A stretch of 64,000 bases of DNA from Actinomadura flavalba DSM 45200. GTDB taxonomy: Bacteria; Actinomycetota; Actinomycetes; Streptosporangiales; Streptosporangiaceae. Shown here piece after piece: positions 58,625-64,000 of the stretch (positions within the stretch are counted from its first letter, which is position 1; each line of letters opens with the position of its first letter). A model generated the notes under the pieces. It saw only the letters and a program-made list of their open reading frames with translations. It did no database searches and had not been told where the DNA came from. The position numbers were made by a program, and so were the translations under genes. The stretch spans positions 1 through 64,000 of the forward strand of contig NZ_KB894094.1 of the NCBI RefSeq assembly GCF_000374305.1. The letters are read 5' to 3'.

Positions 58625-61297
58625 TCAGGCGGCGGGGACCGCGCGGCGGGCGTAGGCGCGGACGTCGGCGTCGGAGTCCTTGTCCACCTGACGCAGTGCC
58701 TCGGCGACGGCGGGGTCGGCGGCGCGGGGGGCGAGGGCGAGGACGGCCGCCTTACGGACATCAGGGTGGGAATCGGACAGGGCGCCGATCAAGGGGCCGG
58801 TGTCGGGAGCGGCGGCGAGGCCCCGCGCGGCGCCGACGCGGACCTGCCAGGCGGGGTCGGTGAGCGCGGCGAGCGCCGTCCCGCGCAGCGGCTCGGGGCA
58901 CCCGACGCCCGCCGCCGCCTCCAGCGCCGCCGCGCGCACCAGCAGGTCGGGGTCGGCGGACAGCGCGGCCAGGGCGGCCGCGCCGGACGGGGCGCCGATC
59001 GTGCCGAGGCCCGCCGCCACCGCGACGCGGACCTCCCGCGACGCGTCGGACGCACCGGACGCCAGCGCGTCGGCGGCGTCGTGCGCGACCAGCCCCGCGA
59101 CGGCGCGCAGCCGCACCCGATGGTCGCCGTCCGCGAGCGCGGCGGCGTACCGCTCCGCCGATCCCAGGCGCAGGCTGCGCAGCACCTCCAGCACCGCCGC
59201 GCGCACCAGGCCGTCGGCGTGACCGAGGGCGGGCAGCAGCGCGTCGCGCAGGGCGGGCGTCGCGGGCAGCACCTCGACGAGTTCGCGCAGCGCCGTCGCG
59301 GCGGCCCGGCGCACCGAGCCGTGCTCGTCGCCCAGTGCCCGCGCCAGCGCCTCCCCCGCGCCGGGCGGCACCACCTCGGTCAGCGCCGCCACCGCCGCCC
59401 GCCGCACCTTCGGGCCGGGGTCGACGAGGAACGGTTCCAGTTCCGCGAGCCCCGGCGACGTCTCCACCAGCGCGAGCAGCTCCAGCAGCCGGGGCGACCG
59501 CCCGACCGAGCCGCCGGTCCGCGCGCCGTCCGCCGTCCGCGCCGCCGCGACGACCTGCGGCCCGGCCGTCCCGATCACCTCGGGCTCGAACGGCGGCGGC
59601 ACGGTGAACTCCTCGACCGGCACCGTGTAGGGGGCGACGGGCCGCCGCACGAACTCCATCGCGCCATCGGCGCGGCGGCGCAGGTTGAGGTGGCAGAACC
59701 AGTCCTCGTCGTCGCGGCCGGGCAGGTCGGCGCGGTCGTGGTAGAGGCCCCAGCGGCTCTCCGCGCGGGCCAGCGACGCCCGCGCGGCCATCTCGGCGCA
59801 GTCCCGGATGAACGTGACCTCCGCGCAGCGCATCAGCTCGTGCGGCGTCCGCGCGCCCATCGCGGCGACCTCCGCGCCCATCCGCGCGAACGTCTCGACG
59901 GCCAGGGTGAGCCGCGACCCGGTCTTGGGCGGCGCGACGTAGTCGTTGACGAACCGGCGCAGCTTGTACTCGACCTGCGGCTGCGGCGGCCCGTCCGGGT
60001 GCCGCAGCGGCCGGTAGACCAGCTCGTGCGCCGCGCGGATCTGGTCTTCGGGCAGCGCGCCCGGCCGGGCGCCGGACGCGGCCGCGTGCTCGCCCGCCAG
60101 GTCACCGAAGACGAACGCGCCGATCATGTAGTTGTGCGGCACGCACGCCAGGTCGCCCGCCGCGTACAGGCCGGGGACGGTGGTGCGGGCGTGCTCGTCC
60201 ACCCACACCCCGGACGCCGAGTGCCCGCCGCACAGCCCGATCTCGGAGATGTGCATCTCGACGTCGTGGGTGCGGTAGTCGCGGCCGCGCCCGGTGTGGA
60301 AGGTGCCGCGCGTGGGGCGCTCGGTGGTGTGCAGGATCGACTCCAGCGCGGCGAGCGTCTCGTCGGGCAGGTGGGTCGTCTTGAGGTAGATGGGACCGCG
60401 CGCCGAGTCGATCTCGCGTTTGACCTCGGCCATCATCTGCCCGGACCAGTAGTCGGAGTCGACGAACCGCTCGCCCCGCGCGTTGACCTGGTACCCGCCG
60501 AACGGGTTCGCGACGTACGCGCAGGCGGGCCCGTTGTAGTCCTTGATGAGCGGGTTGACCTGGAAGCACTCGATGCCGGACAGCTCCGCGCCCGCGTGGT
60601 ACGCCATCGCGTGCCCGTCGCCCGCGTTGGTGGGGTTCTCATACGTTCCGTACAGATACCCGCTGGCGGGCAACCCGAGGCGCCCGGCCGCGCCCGTCGC
60701 CAGGATCACCGACCCGGCCGCGACCGTGACGAACTCCCCCGAGCGCGTGTCGAACCCGACGGCGCCGACCGCGCGGCCGTCGCGGGTCAGCACCCGCACC
60801 GGCATGACCCGGTTCTCGATCCGGACGCGCTCGCGGATCTCCCGCCGCCGCAGCACCCGGTACAGCACCTTCTTGACGTCCTTGCCCTCGGGCATCGGCA
60901 GCACGTACGAGCCGGAGCGGTGCACGCGCCGCACCGCGTACTCGCCGTGCTCGTCCTTCTCGAACTTCACGCCGTAGCGCTCCAGCCGCTGCACCATCGC
61001 GAACCCGCGCTCGGCGGTCCGCGTGACCGTCGCCTGGTTCACGATGCCGTCGTTGGCGCGGGTGATCTCGGCGACGTAGTCGGCGGGCTCGGCCTTGCCG
61101 GGGATGACGGCGTTGTTGACGCCGTCCATGCCCATCGCCAGCGCCCCCGAGTGCCGGACGTGCGCCTTCTCCAGCAGCAGCACGTCCGCGCCGTGCTCGG
61201 CGGCGGTGATCGCGGCCATCGTCCCGGCGGTGCCGCCGCCCACGACGAGGACGTCGCAGCGCAGCTCGCGCCGGTCGGTCACGGCGGGGATCTCCAT
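58625..61297 (-). CDS. AprA/FrdA-like flavoprotein fused to HEAT repeats
   Basis: An 890-residue fusion. Residues 1-about 560 form a FAD-binding fumarate-reductase/APS-reductase-alpha-type flavoprotein: CDVLVVGGGTAGTMAAITAAEHGADVLLLEK, SGALAMGMDGVNNAV, VILATGAAGRLG and VPGLYAAGDLACVPHNYMIGAFVFGDLAGEHA. The C-terminal about 300 residues are roughly eight HEAT-like repeats (AVAALTEVVPPGAGEALARALGDEHGSVRRAAATAL and similar). No AprB-type ferredoxin partner is nearby. The start shares a base with the ABC ATPase stop (TGATG), making it the last gene of an ABC transporter operon. It probably oxidises or reduces the imported compound. Confidence 0.85.
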   Translation of the reverse strand: MEIPAVTDRRELRCDVLVVGGGTAGTMAAITAAEHGADVLLLEKAHVRHSGALAMGMDGVNNAVIPGKAEPADYVAEITRANDGIVNQATVTRTAERGFAMVQRLERYGVKFEKDEHGEYAVRRVHRSGSYVLPMPEGKDVKKVLYRVLRRREIRERVRIENRVMPVRVLTRDGRAVGAVGFDTRSGEFVTVAAGSVILATGAAGRLGLPASGYLYGTYENPTNAGDGHAMAYHAGAELSGIECFQVNPLIKDYNGPACAYVANPFGGYQVNARGERFVDSDYWSGQMMAEVKREIDSARGPIYLKTTHLPDETLAALESILHTTERPTRGTFHTGRGRDYRTHDVEMHISEIGLCGGHSASGVWVDEHARTTVPGLYAAGDLACVPHNYMIGAFVFGDLAGEHAAASGARPGALPEDQIRAAHELVYRPLRHPDGPPQPQVEYKLRRFVNDYVAPPKTGSRLTLAVETFARMGAEVAAMGARTPHELMRCAEVTFIRDCAEMAARASLARAESRWGLYHDRADLPGRDDEDWFCHLNLRRRADGAMEFVRRPVAPYTVPVEEFTVPPPFEPEVIGTAGPQVVAAARTADGARTGGSVGRSPRLLELLALVETSPGLAELEPFLVDPGPKVRRAAVAALTEVVPPGAGEALARALGDEHGSVRRAAATALRELVEVLPATPALRDALLPALGHADGLVRAAVLEVLRSLRLGSAERYAAALADGDHRVRLRAVAGLVAHDAADALASGASDASREVRVAVAAGLGTIGAPSGAAALAALSADPDLLVRAAALEAAAGVGCPEPLRGTALAALTDPAWQVRVGAARGLAAAPDTGPLIGALSDSHPDVRKAAVLALAPRAADPAVAEALRQVDKDSDADVRAYARRAVPAA

Positions 61298-62067
61298 CAG
61301 ACGGCCTCCCTCTCCTGGGCGCCGAGGGCGCGCAGCAGCGCGTCCCTGAGCGCGGGGTCCCGGACGGGCGTCCGGGGGTGCGGAACGGTGATCTGCGCGG
61401 TGACGCCCGCCGCGCCGAGCACGACGACGCGGTCTCCGAGCGCCAGCGCCTCGTCCACGTCGTGCGTCACGAACACGACGGTGGCGGGGGCGGCGCGCAG
61501 GACGTCGAGCAGCAGCGCCTGCATTCCGGCGCGGGTCTGGGCGTCCAGGGCGCCGAACGGCTCGTCCATGAGGACGGCGCGGGGCGCTCCGGCGAGCGCG
61601 CGGGCGAGCTGGACGCGCTGCCGCATCCCGCCCGACAGCTCGCGCGGATACCGCCCGGCGGCGTCGGCGAGCCCGACGCGGCCGAGCCAGTCGCGGGCGG
61701 CGGCGCGGCGCTCCCGGCGCGGGACACCGCGGATGGCCAGCGGCAGTTCGACGTTGCGCAGCGCGGTGCGCCAGGGCAGCAGCGCGTCGTCCTGGAAGAC
61801 GAGCGCGCGGTCGGGCGACGGCCCGGTGACGGGGGCGTCCCCGGCGGTGAGGCGCCCGGCGGTGACGGGCAGCAGCCCGGCGAGCGCGCGCAGCAGCGTG
61901 GACTTCCCGCAGCCGGACGGCCCGGCGATCACCAGGATCTCCCCGGCGCGGACGGCCAGGTCGAGCCCCGCGACGACGGTGCGCCCGCCGTGGCCGAGCG
62001 CGACGCCGTCGGCGCGCAGCCCGAGCCCGCCTTCGCGCGTCCCGGTGGCGACGGTCTCGGTGATCAT
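61297..62067 (-). CDS. ABC transporter ATPase, SsuB/TauB/NrtD type
   Basis: A 256-residue ATPase: Walker A GPSGCGKST, Q-loop FQDDALLPW, signature LSGGMRQRVQLARALAG, Walker B VLMDEPFGALD and H-loop VTHDVDEAL. The family energises uptake of sulfonates, nitrate or related small anions. The ATG at 62067 overlaps the permease stop (ATGA). Confidence 0.92.
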   Translation of the reverse strand: MITETVATGTREGGLGLRADGVALGHGGRTVVAGLDLAVRAGEILVIAGPSGCGKSTLLRALAGLLPVTAGRLTAGDAPVTGPSPDRALVFQDDALLPWRTALRNVELPLAIRGVPRRERRAAARDWLGRVGLADAAGRYPRELSGGMRQRVQLARALAGAPRAVLMDEPFGALDAQTRAGMQALLLDVLRAAPATVVFVTHDVDEALALGDRVVVLGAAGVTAQITVPHPRTPVRDPALRDALLRALGAQEREAV

Positions 62068-62873
62068 CCGAGCCTCCCCGCGAGGAGGCGCCGCCCGGCG
62101 AGTTCGACGAGCCCGGACGTGGCGCGGCCGAGCACGCCGATCGTGATCATCCCGACCAGGACGCCCGGATAGTCCACGATCGTGTACGCCTGCCAGGTGC
62201 GGTACCCGACGCCGAAGTCGCCGGAGATCATCTCGGCGGACACCACGCAGATCCACGCGACGCCCATCCCGACCGACAGCCCGCCGAACACGCCCGGCAG
62301 CGCGCCGGGCAGGACGACGCCGGTCAGCACCCGCCACCGTCCGCCGCCGAGCGTCCGCACGGCGTCCTCCCAGACGCCCGGCAGCGCCGCGACGGCGTGC
62401 CGGGTGCTGACCAGCACCGGGAAGAACGCGGCGGTGAACGTGATGAACACGATGCCCTGCTCGTTGGCGGGGAACAGCAGGATCGCCACCGGCACCAGCG
62501 CGATCGCCGGGATCGGCCGGGCGACCTCCAGCAGGGGCTGGAGCAGGTCCTGCGCCCACCGCGACCGCGCCAGCGCGATCCCGAGCCCGATCCCGGCGAC
62601 CGCCGCCAGCCCGAACCCGGTCAAGATCCGGACGAGGCTCTGCGCGACGTCGGCGTAGTACGGCCCGTGCCCGAGCTGCCGCCCGAACTCCCGCGCCACC
62701 TCGACGGGTCCGGGCAGCCGGTCGAACCGCACCCACACCCGCGCGTCGGCGGCCGTGAGCACCTGCCACACCCCGAGCGCCCCCAGCAACGCCAGCCCCC
62801 GCACGGCCCGCCGCACCACCGGCCGCTCCCGCCGCACCGGCACCGTCACCGTCCGCTCCTCCACCACCGTCAT
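62064..62873 (-). CDS. ABC transporter permease, SsuC/TauC/NrtB type
   Basis: A 269-residue permease with six helices and the EAA-type loop EDAVRTLGGGRWRVLTGVVLPGALPGVFGGL that contacts the ATPase. The first 25 residues are basic and cytoplasmic. The ATG at 62873 overlaps the binding-protein stop (ATGA). Confidence 0.92.
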   Translation of the reverse strand: MTVVEERTVTVPVRRERPVVRRAVRGLALLGALGVWQVLTAADARVWVRFDRLPGPVEVAREFGRQLGHGPYYADVAQSLVRILTGFGLAAVAGIGLGIALARSRWAQDLLQPLLEVARPIPAIALVPVAILLFPANEQGIVFITFTAAFFPVLVSTRHAVAALPGVWEDAVRTLGGGRWRVLTGVVLPGALPGVFGGLSVGMGVAWICVVSAEMISGDFGVGYRTWQAYTIVDYPGVLVGMITIGVLGRATSGLVELAGRRLLAGRLG

Positions 62874-64000
62874 GCGCGGGTCACCGCTTCGGTGTAGGGG
62901 ACGAGGCGGGCGGCGGGGTGGGCGTTCAGGTGGCGGCGGGCGGTCTCCTCGGTGGCGAAGGGGAGGAACCTGGCGCCGTCGCGGACCCAGAGCTGGTGGT
63001 CCGCGAACCAGCGGGTGCCCGTGGTGTGGTCGGGGACGTAGGCGGCGCGGACCTGTTTGCCCTCGGACTGCACGGCGCGGACGGTGCGGAGCAGGCAGCC
63101 GGGATCCGCGACCGGGCGGGGGGTGCGTTCTCCGCGCACCCAGACCTCGCCCGCCGTGCGGGCGTCGGTCACCCTGCGGCCGCACACCGCGTCGTTCCCG
63201 GTGATCGGGGCCGGGTTGGCGGTGGACGCCGCCGCCGCGTCGTACCCGGCGCCGTACGCGCGCCGGATCGGGCCGTCGTCGACGAAGGCGGCCAGGTCGA
63301 GGGGCGCGGTGAGGACGCCGATCGACTTCAGGAACGGGACGTCGTGGGCGAGCGCGTCGCGCAGCGGCCTCTTCACCGTCACGTCGAAGCTCGCGATCCC
63401 GCCCGCGCCGTTGTACAGGTAGACGGTCTCGGCCGGGAGGCCCGTCGCGGCGGCGACCCTCTCCGCCGAGCCGACGGGATCGGCGTGCAGGGCCCGGGTC
63501 GCGTCGATCTGCGCGGACAGGAACGCCCCGAGCACGTCCGGCCGCTCGCGGGTGAACGCGTTCCGCACGACGACGCCGTGGAACGTCGGGACGTCCAGCG
63601 CGCCGCCGTCGTAGAGCAGCCGCCCCTCGCCCTTCTGCACGAGCAGCCCCGGCCACGCGACGAACTGCGCGAACGCGGCGGCGGCGCCCGACTTGAGCGC
63701 GGACGCGCCCACCGGCGGCTGCTGGTTCTCGACCTTGACGTCCTCGGCCGGGTCCAGCCCGTGCCTGCCGAGCGCCTGCACGAGCGTGCCGTGCCCGGCC
63801 GACCCGACGCTCGCCGAGATCGTCGCGCCCCGCAGGTCGCGCAGCGTCCGGGCCTTGGAGCCGGGCGCGACGACGACGCCGTTCAGCGCGCCGCGCGGGT
63901 TGTGCCCGGTGACCGAGACGAGGCGCGTCCCGGCGTCGCCGCCCGCCGCCTGCGCCCGTGAGCCGTTGATCAGCAGCGGGTAGTCGCCCATCGAGCCGAT
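62870..64000 (-). CDS. ABC transporter substrate-binding protein with NosL-like C-terminus (5' end off window)
   Basis: At least 377 residues; the frame continues past the window edge, so signal peptide and start are missing. The first about 245 residues resemble TauA/SsuA/NrtA binding proteins (GHNPRGALNGVVVAPGSKARTLRDLRGATISASVGSAGHG; GVVVRNAFTRERPDVLGAFL). The last about 105 residues look like the NosL fold: YVPDHTTGTRWFADHQLWVRDGARFLPFATEETARRHLNAHP. The combination is not the usual binding-protein ending. It is the first visible gene of the four-gene ABC-flavoprotein operon. Confidence 0.8.
   Translation of the reverse strand: MGSMGDYPLLINGSRAQAAGGDAGTRLVSVTGHNPRGALNGVVVAPGSKARTLRDLRGATISASVGSAGHGTLVQALGRHGLDPAEDVKVENQQPPVGASALKSGAAAAFAQFVAWPGLLVQKGEGRLLYDGGALDVPTFHGVVVRNAFTRERPDVLGAFLSAQIDATRALHADPVGSAERVAAATGLPAETVYLYNGAGGIASFDVTVKRPLRDALAHDVPFLKSIGVLTAPLDLAAFVDDGPIRRAYGAGYDAAAASTANPAPITGNDAVCGRRVTDARTAGEVWVRGERTPRPVADPGCLLRTVRAVQSEGKQVRAAYVPDHTTGTRWFADHQLWVRDGARFLPFATEETARRHLNAHPAARLVPYTEAVTRA

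Noticed and set aside
58616-58629. CCTGACCGGTCAGG palindrome joining the cobS and flavoprotein stops
   Set aside because: It arises from two facing TGA codons and is too short and symmetrical to be a convincing terminator.
1-64000. tRNA, rRNA, insertion sequences, integrases and biosynthetic gene clusters
   Set aside because: I looked for tRNA T-loops, transposase motifs, terminal repeats with target duplications and modular synthases and saw none. The window reads as core chromosome with small accessory insertions.

Overview
The window is a 64-kb piece of a high-GC actinomycete chromosome. Coding sequence is dense and strongly GC3-biased, GTG starts are common, and gene order follows a block conserved across Actinomycetota. 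In that block pfkA, macSR, plsC, glkA, fadD, pimB, the qcrCAB-ctaE cluster, trpD, ctaCDF, adoK, erpA, nadA, the psp genes and cobU/cobS lie in roughly the order known from Streptomyces coelicolor (SCO2119 to about SCO2175) and, in part, Mycobacterium tuberculosis (Rv2187 to Rv2208). Details such as the DUF1996/DUF4142 operon suggest a Streptosporangiales-type genus such as Actinomadura; that is inference from memory, not a search.

Layout. 1-420: the tail of an unidentified gene and a short, decaying CRISPR array whose last repeat appears to supply the -35 box of a lipoprotein gene. 423-13.6k: lipoprotein, thiI, pfkA, a minus-strand plsC-macS-macR-sugar kinase operon, an exonuclease-like protein with glucokinase, and a run of minus-strand housekeeping genes ending at cutC. 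13.8-17.5k: acyl-CoA synthetase, then a translationally coupled pair of an unknown protein and an AbiEii-type nucleotidyltransferase. 18.2-24k: a five-gene minus-strand operon that looks like an envelope redox module (degenerate M23-like protein with internal repeats, cytochrome b-like membrane protein, NuoF-like flavoprotein with a ferredoxin domain, DUF4142, DUF1996). 24.4-37.4k: pimB, the cytochrome bc1 operon with ctaE, trpD, a rhomboid protease, a DEDDh/GIY-YIG nuclease and a NYN-domain protein. The last two are separated by a repeat- and palindrome-rich intergenic region.

37.5-44.2k is a cell-wall block: NlpC/P60 hydrolase, two tandem c-di-AMP (ydaO) riboswitches ahead of a CHAP-domain hydrolase, two HExxH metalloproteases and an L,D-transpeptidase. 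44.5-47.4k holds ctaF-ctaD-ctaC, completing the aa3 oxidase. 47.5-52k holds a NifS-like/TusA-like pair, adoK, erpA and nadA. 52-54.8k is a phage-shock module (pspA, pspAA, htpX, pspAB). 56.8-58.6k has cobU and cobS without cobT. The window ends in a minus-strand operon of a sulfonate/nitrate-type ABC transporter whose binding protein appears to carry a NosL-like C-terminus, followed by an AprA-like flavoprotein fused to HEAT repeats.

Together the genes cover respiration (bc1-aa3), envelope maintenance under c-di-AMP and psp control, central sugar phosphorylation, and Fe-S/NAD/cobalamin cofactor supply. The least explained pieces are the AbiEii pair, the envelope redox operon, the tandem riboswitches and the ABC-flavoprotein operon.
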